A stretch of DNA of 24,105 nt from JAABVY01 sp964496505. GTDB lineage: Bacteria; Zixibacteria; MSB-5A5; JAABVY01. Under the pieces are notes generated by a model, which had not been told where the DNA came from, made no database searches, and worked only from the letters and a program-made list of their open reading frames with translations. Each line of letters starts with the position of its first letter. Position 1 is the first letter of the stretch. Made by a program: the position numbers and the translations under genes. Positions 13,612-22,280 of the stretch are shown here, piece by piece. The stretch lies in contig CAZBZV010000058.1 of the NCBI GenBank assembly GCA_964496505.1, positions 1 through 24,105 on the forward strand, written 5' to 3'.

Positions 13612-14921
13612 CAAGTAATCCTGATTAACACGCTGGTCATATCATCGAACTGCCCCGGACCGGCATCCTTTGAAAAATTATCTACTTCCTTCTTCAATTC
13701 CTTCAAAAAGCTGTTATCATCCAAATCCATGTTGCGGTTGGTGAATTCCAGAAGCCCTTCCCTGCCGTACAGTTTCTCTTCTCGGTCCATGCTCTCGGTT
13801 ATACCGTCAGTAAAACAGAGTATGCGATCTTCCGGCTTAAGTTTTATTGTCTCGGCAGTATACCGTGCTTCGTCAAACTGCCCCAGGATCATACCGCCGG
13901 TTTTGAGCTGAGAAATCTCCAGATTTTTCGGATTGAAATAAAGGGGCGGAAGATGTCCGGCATTGCAATAAGTAGCTTCCATCTTAGCCAGATCAACCAG
14001 GGCGATTACGAGGCTTATAAACATGTTATCGGTACGCATGACATCCCGGCACAGGGTCTGATTTATGTTATCCACTATGCGGGCGATGTCCATATTGTTT
14101 CTGACCTCATGGCGCACAACCGACCTTACGGCGGTCATTACCAGAGCCGCGGGCACACCTTTGTTGGAAACATCCCCTACGATCACTATAAATTTATGCT
14201 CGGAAATCGGGATAACATCATAATAGTCGCCGCCCACCTGTCCGGCGGGGTAGTAGATATGGCTGATGTTTGCGCCTTTGAACTCGAATTCATCTGAAGG
14301 CAGCAGCGCATTTTGCACAGTCTTGGCCAGCGCCAGCTCGTTTTCGAGTTTCTGACGGATCAGCCGTTCTTCCATCAGCTTTGAGTTTTCGATTGCAACG
14401 GTTGCAAAACTGACCAGCATCTCAAGCAGCTTTTTGTCTTCATTATTGAAACCGTCATCATCAGTTTTGTTAACCGCCACCAGGACGCCGATTGTCTCCT
14501 CACGTGCTGTCAGAGGGGCGGAAATAACAGCATTGACCTCGGCGGGAATGTTTGTTTCAGGAGGAAAATCATTTATAATTACGGTCTCGCCCGTTTTTTT
14601 CGTCCACTGAGCGATATCAATCTCGCCTTCCAGCTTCATCATCCTGACCAGATTATAGTCAACACCATAAGAAATTCTGGTCTGGGGCTCCTGCTCATCG
14701 CTCTCCCATATCAGAATACATCCGACCTCGGCATGCAGAAGGCGCAAAGACATCTCGATCATGGCCGACAGGATACCGTCGAGATCGAGAATCGAGGTAA
14801 TCATGGCTCCCACACGCGCCATTTCGTACAGCTCATTATTTTTGGCATCAAGCTGTACTTCGAGATCGATGAGCTTGTTCTCGAGGGAACCAAATTTTTC
14901 CAGCAAGGATTCCAGTTGCAT
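13611..14921 (-). CDS. GAF-SpoIIE serine phosphatase (RsbU-like), partner-switch input
   Basis: This 436-residue PP2C-type phosphatase would dephosphorylate the STAS protein and so switch the module on. A coiled coil (about 5-35) precedes a GAF sensor domain (about 40-182), a linking helix (about 183-205) and the SpoIIE catalytic domain (about 215-436). Metal-binding motifs are present: GQVGGDYYDV (227-236), VGDVSNKGVPAALVM (248-262), NAGHLPP (320-326), FTDGITE (370-376) and DDMT (426-429). There is no membrane segment, so the signal is cytoplasmic, perhaps a small molecule bound by GAF. CGGAGA precedes the ATG. It is the first gene of the minus-strand cluster; the 255-base divergent region upstream should contain the main promoter, which I could not pinpoint. 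Confidence 0.94.
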   Translation of the reverse strand: MQLESLLEKFGSLENKLIDLEVQLDAKNNELYEMARVGAMITSILDLDGILSAMIEMSLRLLHAEVGCILIWESDEQEPQTRISYGVDYNLVRMMKLEGEIDIAQWTKKTGETVIINDFPPETNIPAEVNAVISAPLTAREETIGVLVAVNKTDDDGFNNEDKKLLEMLVSFATVAIENSKLMEERLIRQKLENELALAKTVQNALLPSDEFEFKGANISHIYYPAGQVGGDYYDVIPISEHKFIVIVGDVSNKGVPAALVMTAVRSVVRHEVRNNMDIARIVDNINQTLCRDVMRTDNMFISLVIALVDLAKMEATYCNAGHLPPLYFNPKNLEISQLKTGGMILGQFDEARYTAETIKLKPEDRILCFTDGITESMDREEKLYGREGLLEFTNRNMDLDDNSFLKELKKEVDNFSKDAGPGQFDDMTSVLIRIT

Positions 14922-15082
14922 TTTTATCTCCGATGAAAAAGCTCTCAGTCTATCTTATTATCGGCGGGAGATTTAAATTCTATAATCGGTCAGGGCGCAA
15001 ACTCCCAAAATTCCGGGGCTTTTAAGGGAGGATTCCAGAGGGCGCAGAATTTCATGCTTGCCTTTACCGATAGCATCATTTC

Positions 15083-15110
15083 TTGACAAAATCGGGATTT
15101 TCAGTAAATT
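15083..15110 (+). promoter_or_regulatory. putative sigma-70 promoter for the NTPase/peptidase genes
   Basis: TTGACA (15083-15088) is followed after 16 bases by TAAATT (15105-15110). It lies in the 255-base region between divergent genes, giving a leader of about 60 bases. The same -10 word and spacing recur before the ammonia-lyase gene. Confidence 0.45.
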
Positions 15111-15176
15111 TAAATTGGAATGATATAGTCGGTAATTGGCTCACTTTATACCTATCGCCTGCTTTCGGAAAGATGG

Positions 15177-15692
15177 ATGTCCAATAATATAATGTTAACG
15201 GGCCCTCCGGGCTGCGGAAAGACTACATTGATTAAGCAAATTGCCGAACAAATGGCGCCCGATGCCGCCGGTTTTTATACCGAGGAGATTCGAAAAGACG
15301 GAAAACGGGAGGGATTTCGGATCGAATTTCTGGATGGAGGCTCGGGGGTACTGGCCCGAAAGGGATTCAAATCGAAACACAGAGTCGGCTCGTACGGCGT
15401 TGATCTGGAAGAGTTTGAGTCGCTGCTCGAAAAAGAAAAATTGAACATACTGAATAGCCCGTGCGTTATTATCGATGAGATCGGAAAAATGGAGCTTTTC
15501 TCTCATAAATTCAGGGGAATAATAGGTGAGCTTCTGAATTCCAATCAAACGCTTGTGGGCACAATTATTTATAAAGCGCATCCATTCGCCGACAGTATAA
15601 AGGCAAGAGAGGATGTTGTGCTTATCAAAATGGATAGAAATACTTTTCAAAACACAAAGAGCAAAGTCCTGAACATATTAAAATTAATATAA
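15177..15692 (+). CDS. THEP1-family nucleoside triphosphatase
   Basis: This 171-residue P-loop NTPase belongs to the THEP1 family, which hydrolyses NTPs in vitro and whose cellular role is unclear. Walker A is GPPGCGKT (9-16). The family-typical AGFYTEEIRKDGKREGF follows (31-47), and Walker B is VIIDEIGKMEL (97-107). The length matches the family (about 170-180). The ATG has only a weak purine stretch (GGAAAG) upstream; a nearby ATG at 15173 is in another frame. It is divergent from the signalling cluster and 34 bases ahead of the first peptidase, so it may be the first gene of a three-gene unit, although a functional link to peptidases is not obvious. Confidence 0.9.
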   Translation: MSNNIMLTGPPGCGKTTLIKQIAEQMAPDAAGFYTEEIRKDGKREGFRIEFLDGGSGVLARKGFKSKHRVGSYGVDLEEFESLLEKEKLNILNSPCVIIDEIGKMELFSHKFRGIIGELLNSNQTLVGTIIYKAHPFADSIKAREDVVLIKMDRNTFQNTKSKVLNILKLI

Positions 15693-15726
15693 GAGTCCCG
15701 AATATTTTTTCAGCCCTGGAGGAGTC

Positions 15727-18303
15727 ATGTACTCGAGAATAAAGAAGCTAATTCCCCCCTTTCTTATTGTCTGTTTTACACTTATGAGCCCGCCGCTGAA
15801 CGCTGATATTCTTCAAACTTACAAGGGCACTCTGCCCCAACCGACTGAAGCCGAATGGCAGGAGATGCTCGAGAATCGGCAGGAAAGGCATGCCTGCAAG
15901 CAAAAAACCGCCAAGGCATTAAACGACTATAAATTCGCAAAACTTGCGCTTAATCCGACTCCGACTGCAAATCAGATCAAAGTCGACATGCTTTATTATG
16001 AGATCAATTTCGAGCTTAACTTCTCAACCGAAACGATTGACGGATATTCCGAATCGAAGATCAAGGCGATTTATGAAGGTGTCGATGCTGTCGACTTTAA
16101 TCTCACGGATCTTCTTAATGTCTACAGCGTTGAGTTGAACGGAAACAACATCAGCAACTATAACCATACAAATGATATTCTGACAATATACTTGGGCCAG
16201 CAATTCAATACCGGGGAACAGTTTACGATTAAAATCGACTACGGCGGCACGCCTGGTTTTGATGGCACTGACGGTTTGAATTTTTACAGCGACTGGGGTA
16301 TGGATATCGCCTATACCAATTGCGAACCCTGGGGCGCAAGACTCTGGTGGCCCTGCAAGGATCATCCCTACGATAAGCCCGATTCTGTCGATATAATCAT
16401 AACTCATCCCTCGAGCAAGACTCTTGTATCCAATGGGGTGATGAGAAGTTCGACCAATAACGGTGATGGCACCTACACTACTCACTGGCATGAATCCTAT
16501 CCGATTGCAACCTATCTGGTGCAGATCGGATGCGCGGACTATAATCTATACACTGATTCCTGGGAATATGAAGCTGGCGAGACAATGCCGATCTACAACT
16601 ACTCTTACAACGGCGTGCCCGCAAGCAGCGGTTATTATTCCACATATTATATGAGAACTTTCACCAAGCCCTCGCTGGAGGCGCTTTCCTATTACTTCAC
16701 TCTTTATCCATTCATTGATGAGAAGTATGGTCATAATCATTACGGCTGGGGCGGGGCCATGGAACATCAGACCCTGACCTCTATATCCCCGAATTTCAAT
16801 AGCGAATATGTTATCGCCCACGAGCTTGGCCATCAATGGGCGGGCGACAAAGTTACCTGCGAAAACTTCCATCATATGTGGCTCAATGAGGGATTCGCAT
16901 CATATTCAGAAGCATTGTACTTCAAATATCATTACGGTGAAACTTATTACAAGGACTGGCTGAACGGCCAGAAGCGTCTTGATGTGGGCACACCATATGT
17001 GGAAGATATCGTCAATGACGATATGTTCGATAACGCCACGGTTTACGACAAGGGATCGTGGGTGGTATATATGCTGCACATGGTGCTGGGCGATTCACTC
17101 TTTTTGGAAGCGACAGACAACTACTTCAATCATCCGCTCCTGGCATGGGGCGGCGCCACTACCGATGATCTGGAAATGGCCTGCGAGGAGGTCTACGGTT
17201 CAGACCTGTCATGGTTCTTCAACCAGTGGGTTTACCTCCCGGGCAATCCGAACTATCGTTACTCATACATGGAAGAGGAAGATACTGAAAACGGCGGTTA
17301 TAACGCCTTTCTGCTCCTGAGTCAAACTCAGGAGGGGGCGGTTTTCCAGATGCCTGTGGATATGAAGGTATTCGCGGGTGGATGGGATACCGCTTTTACT
17401 GTTTTCAACAGCCAGCGCGGGCAGGTTTGGGAGATCGATGTGCCCAACCCGGTTGATTCCATGTGGGTCGACAAGGATGAAAAAATCCTCAGGACGGTTG
17501 AATACAATCCCGAATTCAGCATGAGCATCCTGGCCGGCAAGGAGATAGATACCGCCTACATCGGCCAGCCCTATTATGCAGAGTATTCCTCAGTGGCGGG
17601 TGTACCGCCCTACAACTGGACCAAGATTTCCGGCCAGTTTCCATACGGACTGGCATTTCATAATGAATCTACCGCTTATTTGCAGGGTGAGCCAACCTGG
17701 GCCTCGGATTTCGTATTTTCTCTTGAGTTAACTGACAGCGACACACCTCCGAATGCAGATACTATTACATTGCGCATAGTAGTCCTCGAGGGAGATGCGC
17801 CAGACATACCTCAGCTAATAAGTCCATCAAGCGGTACGACCACCTCCAATACACAGCCGATATTCACATGGAGCTCGACTGCGGGCGCGGGAGGAAATTA
17901 TACATTCCAGACCGCCACAGATCAGCAGTTCAATAATATTATTACATCCGAAAGCGGTATCAGCGATACTACGCATATTCCACAGAATCCCTTACCCGAA
18001 GGTTTCCTGTTCTGGCATGTTAAGGCAGTCAATTCTGAGGGACATGAAAGTGATTATCAGTCGAGTCCGTTTCTATTGATAATCGACACTTCTCAGCCTC
18101 AGATCAGAGGCGACTGCAACGGCGATGGTGATATAAATGTTTCAGATGCGATAGTAATCATCAATTATATCTTCATCGGCGGAGATCCTCCAGATCCGTT
18201 TATCATGGGTGATCCCAATTGCGATGATGCCGTGAATGTCTCAGATGCGGTTTATTTAATTAACTATATCTTTATTGGCGGCCCGCCTCCCTGTGAGGTG
18301 TGA
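15727..18303 (+). CDS. secreted M1-family zinc metallopeptidase with Ig-like modules and dockerin
   Basis: This 858-residue exported aminopeptidase-type enzyme starts with a signal peptide (about 1-26). The M1 N-terminal beta domain (about 85-280) and catalytic domain (about 300-520) contain the zinc ligands H365, H369 and E388 (HELGH ... WLNEGF), catalytic E366 and the proton-donor Tyr440 in YDKG. The substrate-anchoring motif reads GAMEH (343-347) where the classical form is GAMEN. Then follow a putative Ig-like module (about 601-687), a fibronectin-III-like module (about 692-787, with FLFWHVKAVNSEG) and a dockerin (about 795-856) with two calcium loops (DCNGDGDINVSDA and the degenerate NCDDAVNVSDA). 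GGAGGAG precedes the ATG. Likely role: extracellular peptide breakdown, held at a surface or in a complex through the dockerin. Confidence 0.93.
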   Translation: MYSRIKKLIPPFLIVCFTLMSPPLNADILQTYKGTLPQPTEAEWQEMLENRQERHACKQKTAKALNDYKFAKLALNPTPTANQIKVDMLYYEINFELNFSTETIDGYSESKIKAIYEGVDAVDFNLTDLLNVYSVELNGNNISNYNHTNDILTIYLGQQFNTGEQFTIKIDYGGTPGFDGTDGLNFYSDWGMDIAYTNCEPWGARLWWPCKDHPYDKPDSVDIIITHPSSKTLVSNGVMRSSTNNGDGTYTTHWHESYPIATYLVQIGCADYNLYTDSWEYEAGETMPIYNYSYNGVPASSGYYSTYYMRTFTKPSLEALSYYFTLYPFIDEKYGHNHYGWGGAMEHQTLTSISPNFNSEYVIAHELGHQWAGDKVTCENFHHMWLNEGFASYSEALYFKYHYGETYYKDWLNGQKRLDVGTPYVEDIVNDDMFDNATVYDKGSWVVYMLHMVLGDSLFLEATDNYFNHPLLAWGGATTDDLEMACEEVYGSDLSWFFNQWVYLPGNPNYRYSYMEEEDTENGGYNAFLLLSQTQEGAVFQMPVDMKVFAGGWDTAFTVFNSQRGQVWEIDVPNPVDSMWVDKDEKILRTVEYNPEFSMSILAGKEIDTAYIGQPYYAEYSSVAGVPPYNWTKISGQFPYGLAFHNESTAYLQGEPTWASDFVFSLELTDSDTPPNADTITLRIVVLEGDAPDIPQLISPSSGTTTSNTQPIFTWSSTAGAGGNYTFQTATDQQFNNIITSESGISDTTHIPQNPLPEGFLFWHVKAVNSEGHESDYQSSPFLLIIDTSQPQIRGDCNGDGDINVSDAIVIINYIFIGGDPPDPFIMGDPNCDDAVNVSDAVYLINYIFIGGPPPCEV

Positions 18304-18336
18304 TTATAAAAAGAGGCTTTCTGCAGCAAATATACA

Positions 18337-18342
18337 ACGGAG
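18337..18342 (+). promoter_or_regulatory. ribosome binding site supporting a TTG start
   Basis: ACGGAG sits six bases before TTG 18349. It is only one base from the out-of-frame ATG at 18344, too close for initiation there. Confidence 0.5.
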
Positions 18343-18348
18343 TATGAT

Positions 18349-20625
18349 TTGACGGGGAAAATCAGGATTTTGATCGGGCTTTTGGCATTGAGCCTTGGCA
18401 TAAATTTGCCGGCGAATGTCGAATCCAACGGCAGGGATGACAGATCATTCCGGACAAAGGACAGCGCTCTTCTGGAATTGCTGGAAGCAAAGGAACAGCT
18501 TCCTCCCTATACGATAAAAGATGCTGACTCAGCCTGGCAGACCAGATTCAACATCAACAGGGCTTTTGGTCTGTCTGCACCGACAACGAATATGCTAAAA
18601 TATGATGTCGGCCATTATCGCATAGATATCATGCTGGATTTTGCGGTAAAGGACATCCATTCCGAAGTTACAATTACCGGAACAGCTCTCGAGGACGGTC
18701 TGTCAGTAATCGACCTGACATTCAAAGAGAATTATATCAAAGACAATGTTATCGCCAATGGAGTTCCGGCATCGCACCTCCATAACGGCGAACTTTTTAC
18801 TGTTTATCTTCCCGAACCGATTGACAGCGGCCAGACTTTTCAGATCACGGTGCAGTATCACGGCTACCCGATTTTCAGCGGCACGCCTCATTCGGGCGTA
18901 GGCGGTGGATTAAGCTATGCCGCTCAATATACCGGGCAGATTTGCCAGACCGAATGCGAACCGTTCGGATCGAGAAACTGGTATCCATGCAAGGACTTCC
19001 CCTTTGACAAGGCCGACAGCGTTGATCTTCTGGTTACTCATCCCGATGGCATGACGACCTCAGCCAACGGGCTTTTGCAGTCTATTACCAACAACGGAGA
19101 CGGCACCGCAACGACGCACTGGAAGACAAGATATCCGATTACAACTTATGTCATACATTTTGTGACGGCATATCAGGATTTATATGAACAGCAATGGGAG
19201 TATGCCCCTGGAGACACCATGCCAGTGGTTGTGTATGCTTATGATGGATATTCCCAGGGTGTTAATAATTATCTCACCTATACGATTCCCGGGCTTGATA
19301 TCTTTTCGGAGATTTTCGGCCTGTATCCGTTTGTTGAAGAAAAATACGGCAATTCGTTTTATGATCTCTGGGGCATGGAAAACCAGACCATGACAGTGCT
19401 TATTCCGGCATTGGCTAATGAATGGACGATTATTCACGAGATGGCGCATCATTGGTGGGGCAATTTAATTACGTGTAAGAATTTCCATGACGTCTGGCTC
19501 AATGAGGGTTTTGCCACTTATTCAGAAGCGCTCTACTACGAATATCTTAACGGCATTGATTTCTATCATGATTATATACAATCCCAGGGCTGCCTGAATG
19601 CCGGTTCGGTTTATGTTGAGGATTTGGATAACGATCAGATTTTCAATGGAACGACCAGCTATAATAAGGGCTCTCGGGTGCTGCATATGCTTCGAGGGGT
19701 GGTAGGTGACTCCGCCATTTTTGAAATTCTCCAGAATTATCAATCCGATCCCGAGTTGAGATACGCCTGGGCTACAACGCCCGATTTCCAGGCGCACGCC
19801 GAAGCAGTGTACGGCTCGTCGCTGGACTGGTTCTTCAATCAATGGATATATCAGCCCGGCAATCCTCATTATGAGTATGGCTGGGTGAATCTTTACGACT
19901 CAGAAAAAGGTACCGATCAACTGGGACTGCAGGTAAACCAGGTACAGATGGATGACCCCCATAATTATCCTCTGTTTACAATGCCGATCAGAGTGCAGAT
20001 ATTTTATGGCTCTCAGGATACAACTGTTTCGGTCTTCAATAATTCCGCTTCACAGACATTTATGATTGATATTCCTGCACCCGCCGATTCTGTTAAATTG
20101 GATCCCGATCAATGGATTTTGAGCACAGTCGCCGAAACCGAGTTCACCATGGGTTCGATCACAAAAGCGGTGGACACGGCATATCTGGGCGAGTACTACT
20201 ATCTCAAGCTGGATGCAATTGGAGGTACGCCGCCTTACACCTGGGAGCGTATAGCCGGGCAACTGCCTTACGGGGTAGCCCTGCACACCGAGGATTCAGC
20301 TTATCTGGAAGGCTATCCCACCTACAAATCGGAATTTAACTTCATGCTGAAGGTCACCGATTCCTCTATTCCGCCCAATAGCGATGATACCTGGATAAGC
20401 ATCACGGTAACCGATACGCCTTATACATGCGGGGATGCCAATAATGACGGACTTGTTAATGTCAGCGATGTGGTCTGGATTATAAACTACATCTTTCTGG
20501 GAGGCTCTCCCCCCGATCCGCTTGAAGCGGGCGAGGTTAACTGCGACGGCGATATTAATGTGAGTGATGCGATCTGGATTATAAATTATATTTTCATCGA
20601 CGGCCCCGCGCCCTGCGACTGCTGA
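18349..20625 (+). CDS. secreted M1-family zinc metallopeptidase with dockerin, tandem paralogue
   Basis: This 758-residue paralogue of the preceding gene has a signal peptide (about 1-25) and a complete active site: H363, E364, H367 (HEMAH), E386 (WLNEGF), Tyr438 (YNKG) and the classical GMEN (342-345). One Ig-like module (about 600-690) and a dockerin (about 693-755, two loops NNDGLVNVSDV and NCDGDINVSDA) follow; the fibronectin-like module of its neighbour is absent. The start is TTG 18349, because ACGGAG (18337-18342) lies six bases upstream, while the ATG at 18344 opens a two-codon frame that stops at once. It starts 45 bases after the first peptidase, so the two are probably co-transcribed. 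The two differ enough for the duplication to be old. Confidence 0.92.
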   Translation: MTGKIRILIGLLALSLGINLPANVESNGRDDRSFRTKDSALLELLEAKEQLPPYTIKDADSAWQTRFNINRAFGLSAPTTNMLKYDVGHYRIDIMLDFAVKDIHSEVTITGTALEDGLSVIDLTFKENYIKDNVIANGVPASHLHNGELFTVYLPEPIDSGQTFQITVQYHGYPIFSGTPHSGVGGGLSYAAQYTGQICQTECEPFGSRNWYPCKDFPFDKADSVDLLVTHPDGMTTSANGLLQSITNNGDGTATTHWKTRYPITTYVIHFVTAYQDLYEQQWEYAPGDTMPVVVYAYDGYSQGVNNYLTYTIPGLDIFSEIFGLYPFVEEKYGNSFYDLWGMENQTMTVLIPALANEWTIIHEMAHHWWGNLITCKNFHDVWLNEGFATYSEALYYEYLNGIDFYHDYIQSQGCLNAGSVYVEDLDNDQIFNGTTSYNKGSRVLHMLRGVVGDSAIFEILQNYQSDPELRYAWATTPDFQAHAEAVYGSSLDWFFNQWIYQPGNPHYEYGWVNLYDSEKGTDQLGLQVNQVQMDDPHNYPLFTMPIRVQIFYGSQDTTVSVFNNSASQTFMIDIPAPADSVKLDPDQWILSTVAETEFTMGSITKAVDTAYLGEYYYLKLDAIGGTPPYTWERIAGQLPYGVALHTEDSAYLEGYPTYKSEFNFMLKVTDSSIPPNSDDTWISITVTDTPYTCGDANNDGLVNVSDVVWIINYIFLGGSPPDPLEAGEVNCDGDINVSDAIWIINYIFIDGPAPCDC

Positions 20626-20677
20626 TTAATAAAAATATCCCGCAAAATAGATTGATTATCCCTATTACTGATTGCGC

Positions 20678-20705
20678 TTGACTTTCGGGCATTACAGTCT
20701 AAATT
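20678..20705 (+). promoter_or_regulatory. putative sigma-70 promoter for the ammonia-lyase gene
   Basis: TTGACT (20678-20683), 16 bases, then TAAATT (20700-20705). The leader before the ATG at 20742 would be about 30 bases. It closely matches the candidate at 15083. Confidence 0.45.
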
Positions 20706-20741
20706 ACCCTATTTAATATAGATGATTTTGTGGAGGTACGA

Positions 20742-22268
20742 ATGTCAGTTGTAATAAATGGCGATAATCTATCAATCGAAAATGTTCTCGAAGTCGCCCG
20801 CAACCGGGAAAAGATTGAGCTTTCCCCCGACGCAATCAAGAGAATTGAAGTCTGCCGTGAACTGGTGGAAAAGAAGCTGCGCGAAAACGCAATTATGTAT
20901 GGCGTCAACACCGGAATCGGAGAGCTTTCCGAGGTAGTGCTTACGCCGGACCAGGTGGAGAAATTTCAGAAATACTTAATATACAGTCATGCCGCCGGAA
21001 TCGGTGATCCGGCCTCGATCGAGGACACACGCGCCGCGATTTTGAGCAGGATCAACGTTCATTGCAACGGCCATTCGGCGCTCAGGCTGAAAGTGGTCGA
21101 AACGCTGGCTGCAATGCTGAACAAGGGCGTTACTCCGGTAATGTGCCAGAAAGGCTCTGTGGGAGCCTCGGGCGACCTCTCCCCTATGGGACAGATGGCG
21201 CTGGTGCCGATGGGCGAGGGCGAAGCATTTTATGAGGGCGAGCGCCTGCCCGGAGCGGAGGCGATGAAACGGGCCGGAATCGAGACTATTACCTATCAGG
21301 CTCGTGACGGTTTGGCAACTATTAACGGCTCCAACGTAATTACCGGTATGTCCTGTTTACAGTGGTATGACGCCGACCGCTGGCTGAAGCAGTCCGAGAT
21401 AGCCGCGGCTATGGTGCTGGAAGTTCTGAATGCCAATATGTCCGGCTACGATGACCGTTTGCACAGAGTGCGTGGTCACAAGGGAGCGATAACCTGCGCG
21501 GAAAATATTCGGAATCTGACAAATGAAAGCGAGATGCTGGCGCAGAAGGGCAAGAAAGTGCAGGACGCCTACTCACTCAGGAGCACACCGCAGGCGGTGG
21601 GTACCGGCAAGGATACGATGGAATTCGTACGACATCTGATCGAAACCGAACTTAACGGCGTCTCCGATAATCCGATCTTTTTCCCGGAAGAGGATACTGT
21701 GATATCCGGCGCGAATTTCCAGGGCTCGCCGATAGCATTTGCAACCGAATTTATGGGGATGACGATTACCACAATATCAGTCCTGTCCGAAAGAAGGACA
21801 AACCGCCTGACAAATCCGCATCTGTCGTCGGGTCTTCCGGCCTTTTTGACCAAAGGCGCGGGGATGTATTCCGGTATGATGCTGGCGCAGTACACCGCCG
21901 GAGCGCTGGTAAACGAAAACCGCATTCTTTCCCATCCAGGCGCAACCGGATCGATCCCGGCCGCTGCCGATCAGGAGGATTTCGTTTCGATGGGTATGAC
22001 CTCGGCTATCAAATGCCGGGACATAATCGAAAATGCCAACGGTGTGCTGGCGATCGAATTTCTGTGTGCGGCGCAGGCGGCGGATTTCCGCAAACCGTTA
22101 AAGCTTTCGCCTGCGACCAGAGCGGCCTACGATGTTATCAGGAAATATTTCTATTTTGTCGATGAAGATCGTCCGCTCTATAATGATATCAAGAAGCTGA
22201 CCGAGGTCGTGAAGCGGGGTGAAATTCTGGAAGCGGTCGAGAAGGTCTGCGGCAAACTGAAATCATAA
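20742..22268 (+). CDS. hutH: histidine/aromatic amino acid ammonia-lyase (HutH-like)
   Basis: This 508-residue MIO enzyme should eliminate ammonia from an aromatic amino acid, most likely histidine to urocanate. The cofactor-forming Ala-Ser-Gly is at 142-144 in GSVGASGDLSPMG, and catalytic Tyr53 is in YGVNTGIG. The selectivity pair is Ser82-His83 (YSHAAGIG), as in histidine ammonia-lyases. Also seen are NGSN (195-198), DAYSLR (275-280) and QEDFVSMG (411-418) with Glu412, the HAL-type residue. Differences from classical HutH are QEDF instead of QEDH, DAYSLR instead of DPYSLR, and IG for FG after Tyr53, so tyrosine or another substrate cannot be excluded. The start is ATG 20742 with GGAGG five bases before it; a GTG four codons upstream would overlap that site. 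No other hut genes are present here. Confidence 0.88.
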   Translation: MSVVINGDNLSIENVLEVARNREKIELSPDAIKRIEVCRELVEKKLRENAIMYGVNTGIGELSEVVLTPDQVEKFQKYLIYSHAAGIGDPASIEDTRAAILSRINVHCNGHSALRLKVVETLAAMLNKGVTPVMCQKGSVGASGDLSPMGQMALVPMGEGEAFYEGERLPGAEAMKRAGIETITYQARDGLATINGSNVITGMSCLQWYDADRWLKQSEIAAAMVLEVLNANMSGYDDRLHRVRGHKGAITCAENIRNLTNESEMLAQKGKKVQDAYSLRSTPQAVGTGKDTMEFVRHLIETELNGVSDNPIFFPEEDTVISGANFQGSPIAFATEFMGMTITTISVLSERRTNRLTNPHLSSGLPAFLTKGAGMYSGMMLAQYTAGALVNENRILSHPGATGSIPAAADQEDFVSMGMTSAIKCRDIIENANGVLAIEFLCAAQAADFRKPLKLSPATRAAYDVIRKYFYFVDEDRPLYNDIKKLTEVVKRGEILEAVEKVCGKLKS

Positions 22269-22280
22269 TTTGTAATATCT

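Noticed and set aside
15727..20625. Recent gene duplication of the two peptidases
   Set aside because: Apart from active-site motifs, linker and dockerin style, the proteins differ throughout, so the duplication is old or the genes arrived separately.
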